This document shows positions 53,471-63,101 of a stretch of DNA of 64,000 nt, one piece after another (within the stretch, counting starts at the first letter, position 1; the number at the start of each line of letters is the position of its first letter). The stretch is from Chitinophagales bacterium (GTDB lineage Bacteria; Bacteroidota; Bacteroidia; Chitinophagales; Chitinophagaceae). The notes beneath the pieces were generated by a model. It ran no database searches, was not told the DNA's origin, and was given only the letters and a program-made list of their open reading frames with translations. The position numbers were made by a program, and so were the translations under genes. Where the stretch lies: contig JAIXLO010000126.1 of assembly GCA_026931325.1 (NCBI GenBank), positions 1 through 64,000 of the forward strand, written 5' to 3'.

Positions 53471-55546
53471 ATGCAAAGTAATAAGCAAACATATTATGCC
53501 TATTTTAAAAGCATATTTTTTGTAATGTTTATATTATTTATTGCATCCTGTAAGCCCAACCTTCATAAAGAAAATAAAAAAAATAAAATTGTTAAAGAGC
53601 ATTTTGTTGATAGTATATTAACCAATGCAGATAAACTCAACGATTTAGATATACCAGCAAGTCTTCAATATATTGACTCTGCTATTGCTGGAAAAAAATT
53701 AACTCTTCCAGAAAAAATACAAATTCTAAATTATCGCTCATTTGTTTGCGATAAATATTTAAACGATTTTAACAAGGCAAATCTTTATGCAGATAGTATG
53801 CTTTTTTTATTAGAAGGAAAAAGTACAGATATTTATTTGCATGAATTTGTTTCTGCTTATTTTACTAAGGGAGATATTTTATTTAGGCAAAAAAAATTTA
53901 GTAAAGCATATCCATACTATTATCAAGGAAAACAACTTGGAGAAAGTTATTTAGATTCTTGCTCTATGGGAGAATATAATTATAGAATAGGTTTTGTATT
54001 ATATACTCAAGAAAGTTATGAAGAAGCAAAAACATATTTTTTAAAAACCTTACCAGAATGGAAATCGTGTAATATAGATTTTGGTAGATATTATAGAATA
54101 CAAGAAATAATGAACAATATTGGACTTTGTTATGAAAAACTGAATATGGATGATAGTGCCTTATATTATTTCAAAAATGCTTTAAATTTTATCAATGAAA
54201 ATAAAAAAATTTATCCAAAAAGAAAAAATAAGCATTTAGAAGCACAGGGTGTTATTTTTGGTAATATTGGAGATATTTATAAAAAAAGAAAAGACTACGA
54301 TTCTGCATATTTATTTTATAAAAAGAGTGTTGATATTAACCTAAGAAAAAATTTTGATTTACAAGATGGAGTTTTAACTTATCTCAAAATAGCTTCTTTA
54401 TACTATATAAAAAACAAACCTGATAGTATGAAGATGGTTCTTACCAATTCACAAAAAATTCTTGATACTTTAAATTTTTCAAAAGGAGAAATTGAATGGT
54501 TAAAGTTAATGTGGCAATATTTTGATAGTAAAAATAATATTATTGAAGCATATAAATACCTAAATCTTTATAATGAAAAAAATACTAAGTACACTCAAAA
54601 AATCATCAATGAAATACATGTAGATATTGGTAAACAAGTTGATTTTATTGAAAGCAAACATCAAATACAATTATTAGAAAACGATAATAAATTAAGCAAA
54701 ATTTATTTAAAAGCATTTATCATCATTGTTGTTTTGGCTGTTATTGCTTTATTAATTTTTATGTTATACTGGATAAGATCAAGAAAAGATTTGAAGAAAA
54801 TTAAAGAGCTATATGGTACAATTCAAAATCAAAATAAAATTTTAGAGAATGCATTAGAAGAATCTGAAGAAAAGAGTAGAGAGAAAGAAAAAATTATACA
54901 TATAGTAGCACACGATTTAAGAACACCTGTAGCGTCTATTTCTTCATTAGTAGATTTGATATTGGAAGAAAAAGATGAGCAGAGCAAAAAAGATTTATTA
55001 AATATAATTAAAGAAGCCTGCAATAACTCTATTTCATTAATTGGCGATATTTTAAAAAGCTCTGAAATGCCTTCCAGTGCTGTAATTAAAAGTGAAGTGC
55101 ATATTAATCAATGTTTAAATGATTGTGTATTTTTATTAACGCCTAAAGCATCTGAAAAAAATCAAATTATCGTAGCAGAGCTATTGCCAAAAGATGCTTT
55201 AATCTATCTGGATAAAGATAAAATGAAAAGAGTTATTTATAACCTTGTTATTAATGCTATAAAGTTTAGCTATCCAAATAGTAAAATAGTTATTAAAGCA
55301 TTTATACAAAATAATAATTTAGTAATTGCTATTAAAGATGATGGTATTGGCATTCCTACATCTATGCAAAACGATATTTTTAATGCTGCTAATAAAGCAA
55401 CAAGAGAAGGTACAAGTGGTGAGCAATCTTATGGTTTAGGACTTTCTATTTGTAAACAAATAATTGAAGCCCATAATGGAAAAATTTGGGTTAAGAGTAA
55501 GGAAGGAAAGGGTAGTACATTTTATATGCAACTTCCAATAAAATAG
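53471..55546 (+). CDS. TPR-containing sensor histidine kinase with a lipobox
   Basis: A 691-residue kinase. The hydrophobic N-terminus (FKSIFFVMFILFIASC) ends in a lipobox-like ASC, so the sensor part may be lipidated or simply exported. Residues about 70-400 are tetratricopeptide repeats (for example GNIGDIYKKRKDYDSAYLFYKKSV). A transmembrane helix spans about 412-436, then a short coiled coil. The HisKA domain has phospho-acceptor His481 in VAHDLRTPV. The ATPase has the N box NLVINAIKFSYP, G1 DDGIGI and G2 GLGLSICKQII. No receiver domain or partner regulator is adjacent. The IS right end is only 70 bases upstream of the ATG. Confidence 0.92.
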   Translation: MQSNKQTYYAYFKSIFFVMFILFIASCKPNLHKENKKNKIVKEHFVDSILTNADKLNDLDIPASLQYIDSAIAGKKLTLPEKIQILNYRSFVCDKYLNDFNKANLYADSMLFLLEGKSTDIYLHEFVSAYFTKGDILFRQKKFSKAYPYYYQGKQLGESYLDSCSMGEYNYRIGFVLYTQESYEEAKTYFLKTLPEWKSCNIDFGRYYRIQEIMNNIGLCYEKLNMDDSALYYFKNALNFINENKKIYPKRKNKHLEAQGVIFGNIGDIYKKRKDYDSAYLFYKKSVDINLRKNFDLQDGVLTYLKIASLYYIKNKPDSMKMVLTNSQKILDTLNFSKGEIEWLKLMWQYFDSKNNIIEAYKYLNLYNEKNTKYTQKIINEIHVDIGKQVDFIESKHQIQLLENDNKLSKIYLKAFIIIVVLAVIALLIFMLYWIRSRKDLKKIKELYGTIQNQNKILENALEESEEKSREKEKIIHIVAHDLRTPVASISSLVDLILEEKDEQSKKDLLNIIKEACNNSISLIGDILKSSEMPSSAVIKSEVHINQCLNDCVFLLTPKASEKNQIIVAELLPKDALIYLDKDKMKRVIYNLVINAIKFSYPNSKIVIKAFIQNNNLVIAIKDDGIGIPTSMQNDIFNAANKATREGTSGEQSYGLGLSICKQIIEAHNGKIWVKSKEGKGSTFYMQLPIK

Positions 55547-56647
55547 TTAAATTGTTCTTACATTCATTGCATCTCTTAAACCATTTCCTAGTAAATTAAA
55601 AGCAAGCACCAAAAGCATTATAGCAATTCCTGGTGCTAATGCCAACATTGGATTATTGGTAATAATAAAATTGTAATTTTCTTTTATCATTAAACCCCAA
55701 CTTGGTTGTGGTGGCTGTACACCAACTCCTAAAAAACTTAAACCTGCTTCTATTACAATAGCTCCAGCAAAATTGGCTGCAGCTAATACTAAAATGGGTC
55801 CTAAAATATTAGGTAAAATATGTTTTATAATTATTCTGCTATGGCTAAAGCCTAATACTTTAGCAGCCTCTACATACTCTAATTCTTTGGCAGCAATTAC
55901 TTGACCACGAACCAATCTTGCTACATTAACCCACATTGTTAAACCAACAGCAATAAATACTTGCCAAAAACCTTTTCCTAAAACTAAGGTTATTGCAAAC
56001 ACTAATAACAATGTAGGAATACTCCAAACAACATTTATAAACCACATAATTATATCATCAATCTTACCTCTATAATATCCTGCAATGGCTCCTAAAAAAA
56101 TTCCTATACTTAAAGAAATCATTACAGCAATAAGTCCAACACTTAAACTTACTCTAATACCAATAATTAATCTACTTAAAATATCTCTACCAAATTTATC
56201 AGTACCTAAATAAAATGTTTGTTGAGTAATATTTTGTTTTAAAAAAAGGTCTTTAAAATTTTTTGAAGTATCATTTAAAAGAATAAATTTTTTTTCTACA
56301 ATACCATCATCAATAAATTTATCATAAACAATACTATCGTTGTTGAAATAATATTTTGTTATTGGTATATAAGTGTAATTATCTGTTTTACCATTTAATA
56401 AAATTTGAAAAATATTTTCTGATGTTTTTATTTGTTTTTTTTCTTTCAATAAAAGAATTGTAAAGCCAAGTTTTTTACTACCAATTTCAGGAATCATTCT
56501 ATTTGCATAAGGGCTATTATCTGGTGCAATAAAATATCCAAACACACCAGTCAATAACGCAAAAACAATAAACAATAAAGAAACAACAGCTCCTTTGTTT
56601 TTTAAAAAGCGTTGCTTAAATTGAGTATTGATAAAGCTTTTAGCCAT
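55547..56647 (-). CDS. DppC/OppC-like ABC transporter permease
   Basis: The start is placed at 56647 (MAKSFINTQFKQRFLKNKGA), because the longer frame from 56689 would run into the glycosyltransferase gene. The 366-residue permease has an N-terminal helix and a long periplasmic insertion of about 95 residues before the core (KLGFTILLLKEKKQIKT... up to LGTDKFGRDILSR). The binding-protein-dependent core has five helices and the EAA loop VEAAKVLGFSHSRIIIKHILPN. Peptide or nickel transport is typical of the family. No DppB, ATPase or binding protein is nearby, so it is an orphan subunit here. Its stop directly abuts the kinase stop. Confidence 0.87.
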   Translation of the reverse strand: MAKSFINTQFKQRFLKNKGAVVSLLFIVFALLTGVFGYFIAPDNSPYANRMIPEIGSKKLGFTILLLKEKKQIKTSENIFQILLNGKTDNYTYIPITKYYFNNDSIVYDKFIDDGIVEKKFILLNDTSKNFKDLFLKQNITQQTFYLGTDKFGRDILSRLIIGIRVSLSVGLIAVMISLSIGIFLGAIAGYYRGKIDDIIMWFINVVWSIPTLLLVFAITLVLGKGFWQVFIAVGLTMWVNVARLVRGQVIAAKELEYVEAAKVLGFSHSRIIIKHILPNILGPILVLAAANFAGAIVIEAGLSFLGVGVQPPQPSWGLMIKENYNFIITNNPMLALAPGIAIMLLVLAFNLLGNGLRDAMNVRTI

Positions 56648-56664
56648 AATAAAAAAAGAAAATA

Positions 56665-57819
56665 TTATTTTACATTTCTTCCTTTCCATTGATAACTACC
56701 AAATTTTCCTAACCAACCACTTACTACAATATATACAATATGCAGTGGTTGCATAAAAGGAAACCACCAAACAAATGGTTGTTCAAAAAATTTTGCAACA
56801 GGTAATGCAAATGCAAGTTCAGACAATGTTTTTAACACAATAAACAAACCCCAAAATGCTAAACAATAAATATTTAATACACTTAAAAAGGGAAGAACAA
56901 ACAATGCTACATTAAAAAAATACAACAATACCAGTACAATAAAAATACTTTTGTCTTTGGTTTTAAATTGCTCTGCTTTACTTGCCCATCTTATACGTTG
57001 ATTATAAAATGCTTTCCATGTTGGCATTGGATATGTTGTTACAATAGCTTCTTTTGAAAATAAAAATGAAATTGATTTTGGATATTGTTTTTTAATCTTA
57101 TTCATCAATAACATATCATCTCCACTGGCAATATTATCAATGTCTTTAAAGCCATTTACTTCTACAAAAACATTTTTTTTATAAGCAAGGTTTGCACCAT
57201 TACACATATTATGAAAACCAGCATTTACAGAAGCTGCTGTAATGCCTTGCATACTCATAAAATCTATATACTGAAATGCTTGTAACAATGAACCATTATT
57301 GGTAAATGCAACAGGTGCTGCAACAAAAACAGTATTGTTTTTTTGTATCCAAGCATCAAAAGTTATTAACCAATTTTTGGGTGTTATACAATCTGCATCT
57401 GTGGTAATAATCCAATCTCCTTTTGCTTGATTAATAGCATATTCAATAGCTTTCTTTTTATAAGAGTTTAAAAGTTTTCCACCTAATTCATTAGCAAGTT
57501 TTATCAAACGAACATTGTTATATTGTTGTTGAATTTGTTCTACAATAGCAACAGTATCATCTGCACTAAAATCATCTACAACAATAATTTCATACAATGT
57601 TGTTGGATATGTTTGTTGTAAAATAGACATCAAGCAATTTCTTATAAAAAGCCCTTCATCTCTTGCTGGAATAATGATGCTAAATTTTGTGGTTGATTTT
57701 GTTTCTTCTGATGCAACAAATGGTTTTAACTGCAAAAACCATTTTCTATACAATAACAATATAGCAGTATATCCTGCATATAAAAAAGTTATAAGAATAA
57801 AAAAAACGGTTAACCACAT
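56665..57819 (-). CDS. Membrane-associated family 2 glycosyltransferase
   Basis: A 384-residue GT2 enzyme. An N-terminal helix (about 2-22) is followed by the catalytic domain: SIIIPARDEG, IVVDDFSADDT, the DxD-type metal motif TTDADC, a GDDM acid motif (IASGDDMLLM) and the QxxRW-like motif NQRIRWASK. Three to four C-terminal helices end near HIVYIVVSGWLG. This architecture fits processive or lipid-linked glycosyltransferases of polysaccharide or glycolipid synthesis. The acceptor is unknown. The permease gene follows by 17 bases and may be cotranscribed. Confidence 0.88.
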   Translation of the reverse strand: MWLTVFFILITFLYAGYTAILLLYRKWFLQLKPFVASEETKSTTKFSIIIPARDEGLFIRNCLMSILQQTYPTTLYEIIVVDDFSADDTVAIVEQIQQQYNNVRLIKLANELGGKLLNSYKKKAIEYAINQAKGDWIITTDADCITPKNWLITFDAWIQKNNTVFVAAPVAFTNNGSLLQAFQYIDFMSMQGITAASVNAGFHNMCNGANLAYKKNVFVEVNGFKDIDNIASGDDMLLMNKIKKQYPKSISFLFSKEAIVTTYPMPTWKAFYNQRIRWASKAEQFKTKDKSIFIVLVLLYFFNVALFVLPFLSVLNIYCLAFWGLFIVLKTLSELAFALPVAKFFEQPFVWWFPFMQPLHIVYIVVSGWLGKFGSYQWKGRNVK

Positions 57820-57943
57820 TTGTACAAAGAAACAATTTGTTGCAATATAAATATTGCTTTTTTGTTTAGACTAATTTTTGATTTTCTATTTCTAAAAAGA
57901 ATATATATGAGGTTTGTAAAACTTTCTGTAATCTTGTTTTTAA

Positions 57944-59725
57944 ATGAAATTAAAACAGATATTATATGGCATTATAACAGTTACATTTTGTTTTACTGTT
58001 CATTTTTCTGTTGCACAAACAACAGAATTAAAAATATTTTCAACCGATAATTCTTCATCTATTTTTCAAAAAGAATTTTCTTTTAAACAAAAATTTATTG
58101 ATACTGTTTCTTGCGAAAAATATATTACTCAACTTCCTTCTTTATTGCAATCAAAAGGTTTTATAAGTGCTGCTATTGATAGTGTTGTAAAACAAAATAA
58201 TACTTACGCTGTCTATCTTTTTGTAGGAGAAAAATATATTTGGAATGAACTAAAAATAAAAGAACAAGATAAATTAATTATAACAGCAGCAGGTATTAAT
58301 CAAAATTCTTTTTCTCAAAAACCTTTTAATCCAGAAGTGGTAAATCAAGTGCAAGAAAAGCTGTTAGATTATTTTGAAACCAAAGGATTTCCTTTTGCTG
58401 TAATTGGTTTTGATAGTTTGCAAATACAGCAAAACAAAGTAAGTGCTACACTTACCATTAACAAAGGCATTTTGTATAAAATGGATAGTATCATAATTAT
58501 TGGTAATGCTAAGATTAGTAAAAATTTTTTGTACAAATATTTATCAATGCCTATTGGCGGAATTTATAATATTGAAAAACTACAACAAGCAGAACAAAAG
58601 CTTTCTGCACTACCTTTTTTATCTCAAGCACAACCTTTACAAATTACTATGTTGGGTAGTAGTTTTATTACCAATGTTTATTTGAATAATAAAAGAAGTA
58701 ATCAGGTTGATGCTATTATTGGCTTAATGCCAGAAAACCAACAAACAGGGGGTTCTCTATTATTGACAGTTGATGCAAAATTAAAATTGCAAAATGCTTT
58801 TGCAACAGGAGAAACCATTGGTTTAGTATGGCAACAAATTCAACCAAAATCTCCAAGATTAAATTTACAATTTCAACGACCTTATATTTTTAATTCTGCT
58901 TTTGGATTTGATTTTAATTTTGATTTGTTTAAAAAAGATTCTTCCTTTTTAAATATTCAAGCTGGTATTGGTATTAATTATTCTCCAAGCATCAAACAAT
59001 ATGTAAAAATATTTCTACAATCAAGCAGATCAAATTTGTTAGATGTTGATACTACAACCATAAAATTTACAAAGCAATTACCCGATGTTGTTGATGTTTC
59101 AATCAATAGCCTTGCTGCTGAATATGGTTTTAATAATACCAACTATAAATTTAATCCACGTTTGGGCAATGATGTTGTTTTTACAGCATCTGTAGGCAAT
59201 AGAACTATCAGAAAAAACAATACTATTTCTCAAATAAAAGATGCAAACTTTAATTACAATTCTCTTTATGATAGTTTGCAATTAAACTCTTATCAATTAA
59301 ATGTTCAAATAAAAGCAAGTCATTATTTTCCTTTAGGAAAACATAGTACATTAAAAACATCTCTTCAAACTGGCATCATTAATAGTCCATCTATTTTTAG
59401 AAATGAAATGTTTAGAATTGGTGGGTTAAAAATTTTAAGAGGCTTCGATGAAGAAAGTATTTATACAGATAAATACATTGTTGGCACAACAGAGTTTCGT
59501 TATTTGTATGGTCAAAATGCTTATTTCAATGGGTTTATAGATGTTGGATATACCTATAATTCCGTCACACAAAAAAAATATTTTTATACAGGTTTTGGAG
59601 CAGGAATTTCTTTTGAAACCAAACAAGGAATTTTTAATGTAATGCTTGCCGCTGGTAAAAGAAATGATTTGCCTTTTAATTTACGACAATCAAAAATTCA
59701 TATTGGATTTATCAGTTTGTTTTAA
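57944..59725 (+). CDS. Omp85/BamA-TamA-superfamily outer-membrane protein
   Basis: A 593-residue exported protein. The signal peptide ends SVAQ. About three POTRA-like units occupy roughly 45-250 (VNQVQEKLLDYFETKGFPFAVIGFDSL; KMDSIIIIGNAKISKNFLYKYL). The Omp85 barrel follows and includes the conserved LRGFDEES segment, equivalent to the VRGF/Y loop motif. The C-terminus IHIGFISLF ends in Phe. It is shorter than BamA, so it is more likely a TamA-like or accessory member than the essential BamA. It is a single gene before yqeY. Confidence 0.87.
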   Translation: MKLKQILYGIITVTFCFTVHFSVAQTTELKIFSTDNSSSIFQKEFSFKQKFIDTVSCEKYITQLPSLLQSKGFISAAIDSVVKQNNTYAVYLFVGEKYIWNELKIKEQDKLIITAAGINQNSFSQKPFNPEVVNQVQEKLLDYFETKGFPFAVIGFDSLQIQQNKVSATLTINKGILYKMDSIIIIGNAKISKNFLYKYLSMPIGGIYNIEKLQQAEQKLSALPFLSQAQPLQITMLGSSFITNVYLNNKRSNQVDAIIGLMPENQQTGGSLLLTVDAKLKLQNAFATGETIGLVWQQIQPKSPRLNLQFQRPYIFNSAFGFDFNFDLFKKDSSFLNIQAGIGINYSPSIKQYVKIFLQSSRSNLLDVDTTTIKFTKQLPDVVDVSINSLAAEYGFNNTNYKFNPRLGNDVVFTASVGNRTIRKNNTISQIKDANFNYNSLYDSLQLNSYQLNVQIKASHYFPLGKHSTLKTSLQTGIINSPSIFRNEMFRIGGLKILRGFDEESIYTDKYIVGTTEFRYLYGQNAYFNGFIDVGYTYNSVTQKKYFYTGFGAGISFETKQGIFNVMLAAGKRNDLPFNLRQSKIHIGFISLF

Positions 59726-59774
59726 TAGAAATACTATTTAAAATTCTTAGCTTTACACCTTTAAAGATTTAATT

Positions 59775-60224
59775 ATGAGTTTAGAAACACAAATAATGGC
59801 TGAAATGAAAGAAGCCATGAAAGCCAAAGATGAAGCAGTTTTAAGAGGATTACGTGCTATTAAAGCAGAAATTATTAAAGCAAAAACAGAGCCTGGTGCT
59901 AATGGACAAATTACAGAAGATGGAGAATTAAAACTTTTGCAAAAATTAGTTAAGCAACGTAAGGATAGTTTAGAAATTTATACTCAACAAAATCGTGCAG
60001 ACCTTGCACAAAAAGAGCAAGAAGAAATTAGCATTATTGAAAAATTTTTACCCAAACAATTAAGTGAAGCAGAGTTAGAAGAAATATTGAAAACAATTAT
60101 TACAAGCGTTGGAGCAAGCTCTGCTGCTGATATGGGAAAAGTTATGGGTGTTGCAACAAAACAACTTGCAGGCAAAGCAGATGGTAAAACTATTAGTGCT
60201 TCTGTAAAAAAATTATTAGGTTAA
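59775..60224 (+). CDS. GatB/YqeY-domain protein
   Basis: A 149-residue helical protein of the YqeY family, which resembles the tail domain of the GatB amidotransferase subunit and may bind tRNA. Typical motifs are the opening MAEMKEAMKAKD, LRAIKAEIIKAK, LLQKLVKQRKDSLEIY and EKFLPKQLSEAELEEIL. The C-terminal MGKVMGVATKQLAGKADGK is the hallmark end. Its role is not settled. cvpA follows by 49 bases. Confidence 0.93.
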   Translation: MSLETQIMAEMKEAMKAKDEAVLRGLRAIKAEIIKAKTEPGANGQITEDGELKLLQKLVKQRKDSLEIYTQQNRADLAQKEQEEISIIEKFLPKQLSEAELEEILKTIITSVGASSAADMGKVMGVATKQLAGKADGKTISASVKKLLG

Positions 60225-60273
60225 TTAGTTTTATATATTTTTTCAACTAAGTTTTATTTTAATAAACAGCATT

Positions 60274-60810
60274 ATGTTTATAGATTTTTTATTAACTATA
60301 TTACTTGTAATGGCTGTTATAAAAGGGCTTAGGCAAGGTTTTATTGTTGCAGTATTTTCTACTCTTGCTGTTTTTATTGGATTAATTGCTGCTATAAAAT
60401 TAAGTGCTGTTACTGCAAACTATTTACACGAAAAAGCTCACCTATCAATGAGTTGGTTGCCATTACTATCTTTTGCATTAGTAATGTTTATTACCATTTT
60501 ATTGGTCAAAATAATTGCAAGAATAATTGAAAGAACTGCTGAGTTTGCATTAATGAGCTGGGCTAATAAATTAGCAGGTGTAGCACTGTATATTTTTTTA
60601 TATGGCATGGTGTTTAGTGTGGTGCTTTTTTATATGTCTGAGCTGAAAATAATTTCTTCTCAAACCATTCAAGAGTCTAAAACATATTCTTACATACAAC
60701 CTTTGGCACCTAAAATTATTGATGGAATTGGTAACATAATTCCTTTATTTAAAAACCTTTTTTCTCAGTTAGAAAATTTCTTTTCTTCTATTGCAGATAA
60801 AGCTAAGTAG
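60274..60810 (+). CDS. CvpA-family inner-membrane protein
   Basis: A 178-residue membrane protein with four helices (about 3-20, 25-44, 63-82 and 97-122). The typical CvpA start FIDFLLTILLVMAVIKGLRQGFI is present. A C-terminal soluble tail contains YIQPLAPKIIDGIGNIIP, also usual for the family. E. coli CvpA is needed for colicin V production and for envelope stress resistance; the general role is unclear. The gene converges on hemW with nine bases between stops and no terminator. Confidence 0.88.
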   Translation: MFIDFLLTILLVMAVIKGLRQGFIVAVFSTLAVFIGLIAAIKLSAVTANYLHEKAHLSMSWLPLLSFALVMFITILLVKIIARIIERTAEFALMSWANKLAGVALYIFLYGMVFSVVLFYMSELKIISSQTIQESKTYSYIQPLAPKIIDGIGNIIPLFKNLFSQLENFFSSIADKAK

Positions 60811-60819
60811 TAAAATATT

Positions 60820-61941
60820 TTAATCAACAAATAAAGTTGCTGCAATACCATCAGCTAAAAATTTTGCTTTTGGTGTTAGTTGTAAAAATTGATTGTTGAT
60901 AATTAATGATTGTTGATTGAGTAGTTCTTTGCTTCTATCTAATAATCGTTCTTTTTCTTCTTCACCAAAATAATTTGTTACATGTTGCAATGAAACTCCT
61001 TCAATAGTTCGTAGTGAAGTCATAATATATTCGTTTAGCTGCTGCTGTTTTGTTAGAATTTCTTTTTCAAAAGGTATTATATTTTCTGCAATACTTTTTA
61101 AATACAAAGCATTGTTATTTATATTCCATTGCCTTGAAGTCCCATTAAAAGAATGTGCTGCAGGGCCTAACCCTAAGTAATATTTTCCTTGCCAATAGCT
61201 ACTGTTATGTTTACTTCTATAACCTTGCTTTGCAAAATTGCTAATTTCATAATGTTCATAATTTTTGTTGGTTAAAACATCTACCAAAATTTCAAACTGC
61301 ATAGCTTGTTTATCTGTATCAACATTTGGAGATTTCTTTTTTTCAATTAATGAATGTAAAACAGTTTTAGGTTCTACTGTTAAAGCATAGCAAGATATAT
61401 GAGGAATGTTAAGCTGTACAATGGTTTCAATATTTTTTATCCATTGTTCATTAGTTAAATATGGACTTCCATAAATTAAATCTGCTGTAATGTTCTCAAA
61501 ATATTTTGTAGCAAGTTGTAAACAATGTAATGCTTCAAAACTATTGTGTGCCCTATGCATCCACTCTAAATCTTTTTCTAAAAAGCTTTGTACACCAATA
61601 CTCAACCTGTTAATACCAATTTGTTTCCATTGTTGTAATTTTTCTTCTGTTATATCATCTGGATTTGCTTCTAAAGTGATTTCAGCATTGTGTAATACAG
61701 AAAAATTTTGTTGTAAGTGAATAATTATTTTTTGAATACCCTCAGCACAATATAAGCTTGGAGTACCTCCACCAAAATAAATTGTTTCAACAGGTTCTTG
61801 TAAATAATTTTTGTTAAGAGTTGCTTCTTTCATAATAGCAACAAGCATTTCTTTCATACTTGAATGATTAGTACTAAAATGAAAATTGCAGTAATAACAA
61901 GCTTGTTTGCAAAAAGGAATATGTATATAAATACCAGCCAA
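60820..61941 (-). CDS. hemW: Radical SAM heme chaperone HemW
   Basis: A 373-residue HemN-like radical SAM protein. The cluster motif is Cys11-x3-Cys15-x2-Cys18 in IPFCKQACYYCNFHF. The residue after CN is Phe rather than the extra Cys of true HemN, which supports HemW over coproporphyrinogen oxidase. Further motifs are YFGGGTPSL, LEANPDD, RLSIGVQSF and TADLIYG. The C-terminal HemN-type domain ends GIAATLFVD. HemW binds heme and is thought to insert it into respiratory enzymes. Length is normal. Confidence 0.92.
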   Translation of the reverse strand: MAGIYIHIPFCKQACYYCNFHFSTNHSSMKEMLVAIMKEATLNKNYLQEPVETIYFGGGTPSLYCAEGIQKIIIHLQQNFSVLHNAEITLEANPDDITEEKLQQWKQIGINRLSIGVQSFLEKDLEWMHRAHNSFEALHCLQLATKYFENITADLIYGSPYLTNEQWIKNIETIVQLNIPHISCYALTVEPKTVLHSLIEKKKSPNVDTDKQAMQFEILVDVLTNKNYEHYEISNFAKQGYRSKHNSSYWQGKYYLGLGPAAHSFNGTSRQWNINNNALYLKSIAENIIPFEKEILTKQQQLNEYIMTSLRTIEGVSLQHVTNYFGEEEKERLLDRSKELLNQQSLIINNQFLQLTPKAKFLADGIAATLFVD

Positions 61942-62041
61942 AATTTTTTATTTAAAACAAAGATGCATCAATAAATATTTAGCTAATAAAAGTTTTTAAG
62001 TTTTGATAAATAAGAAACATTTATAAACTTATATCAAATAC

Positions 62042-62049
62042 TATCTTTG
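62042..62049 (+). promoter_or_regulatory. Candidate -7 promoter box of gpsA
   Basis: TATCTTTG is an exact TAnnTTTG match 22 bases before the gpsA ATG, predicting a leader of under 20 bases. No clear -33 element is present. Confidence 0.45.
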
Positions 62050-62071
62050 TACATAATCAAAAATACTTGCT

Positions 62072-63082
62072 ATGAAATTTGGAGTTATAGGAAGTGGTAG
62101 CTGGGCAACAGCTTTGGCAAAAATTTTAACTGATAATGGTAATACAATAAATTGGTGGATAAGAAATACAGACACTATTTCTTATATGCAAACAAGAAGG
62201 CACAACCCAAATTATGCAAGTAGTGCATATTTTAATACACAACAATTACAACTTAGTAATGATATACAACAAGTAGTTTTAAAAAGTGATGTTCTTGTAA
62301 TAGCTGTTCCATCTGCATTTGCAGAAGATGTTTTAAAACAATTACCATCAAATTCTTTTGAAGGGAAAAAAATTATTTCTGCTATCAAAGGAATTTTACC
62401 AACTGATAATTTATTATTGAACGATTATTTGCAAAAGAATTTTCATGTTTCTGTTGAAAATTATTTTACAGTTTTAGGTCCTTGTCATGCAGAAGAAGTT
62501 GCATCAGAAAAATTAAGTTATTTAACTTTTTCTGGTATTGATGAAAGTATGACAACTATTATTTCAAAATTTTTTATTACAGATTATTTAAGAACAATAA
62601 CCAACCATGATATTATTGGTGTTCAATATGCAGCTATTTTAAAAAATATTTATGCCTTAGGTGCTGGTATTGCACATGGCTTGGAGTATGGCGATAATTT
62701 TTTGAGTGTTTATATTGCTAATACAGCAGATGAGATGGTTACTTTTTTAAGAAAATTAGTTTGGAGTAATGAACCAGTTGATGAACAAAGAAAAATTAAT
62801 TATGCTGCATCTGTTTATCTTGGAGATTTATTAGTAACCTGTTATTCTTTATACAGCAGAAACAGAACTTTTGGAAATATGATAGGCAAAGGGTATAGCG
62901 TAAAAGCTGCTCAATTTGAATTAAATATGATTGCAGAAGGATACAATGCCAGCAAATGTATTTTTAAAGCTAATCAAAATGTACAAGCTAATATTCCTAT
63001 TGCAACTTTCATTTATCAAATTTTATGGGAGCATTTACCAGCAAAAGAAGGTTTTAAAGAAATAGAAAAACTACTTGTATAA
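62072..63082 (+). CDS. gpsA: NAD(P)-dependent glycerol-3-phosphate dehydrogenase
   Basis: Reduces dihydroxyacetone phosphate to sn-glycerol-3-phosphate, the phospholipid head-group precursor. The N-terminal Rossmann motif GSGSWATALAKIL (7-19) is followed by NWWIRN and AVPSAF. GPCHAEEV and the catalytic Lys region AAILKNIYALGAGIAHGL come next. SRNRTFGNMIGKG near the C-terminus is the usual anion-binding motif. 336 residues, complete. It converges on the SGNH hydrolase gene with 19 bases between stops. Confidence 0.95.
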   Translation: MKFGVIGSGSWATALAKILTDNGNTINWWIRNTDTISYMQTRRHNPNYASSAYFNTQQLQLSNDIQQVVLKSDVLVIAVPSAFAEDVLKQLPSNSFEGKKIISAIKGILPTDNLLLNDYLQKNFHVSVENYFTVLGPCHAEEVASEKLSYLTFSGIDESMTTIISKFFITDYLRTITNHDIIGVQYAAILKNIYALGAGIAHGLEYGDNFLSVYIANTADEMVTFLRKLVWSNEPVDEQRKINYAASVYLGDLLVTCYSLYSRNRTFGNMIGKGYSVKAAQFELNMIAEGYNASKCIFKANQNVQANIPIATFIYQILWEHLPAKEGFKEIEKLLV

Positions 63083-63101
63083 AATTGAAAATAAATTTAT
63101 T

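Noticed and set aside
53471..55546. Identification of the TPR kinase as PorY, the PorX partner
   Set aside because: The kinase domains are generic, TPR kinases are numerous in Bacteroidota, and it is 20 kb from porX. Position and sequence do not support the name.
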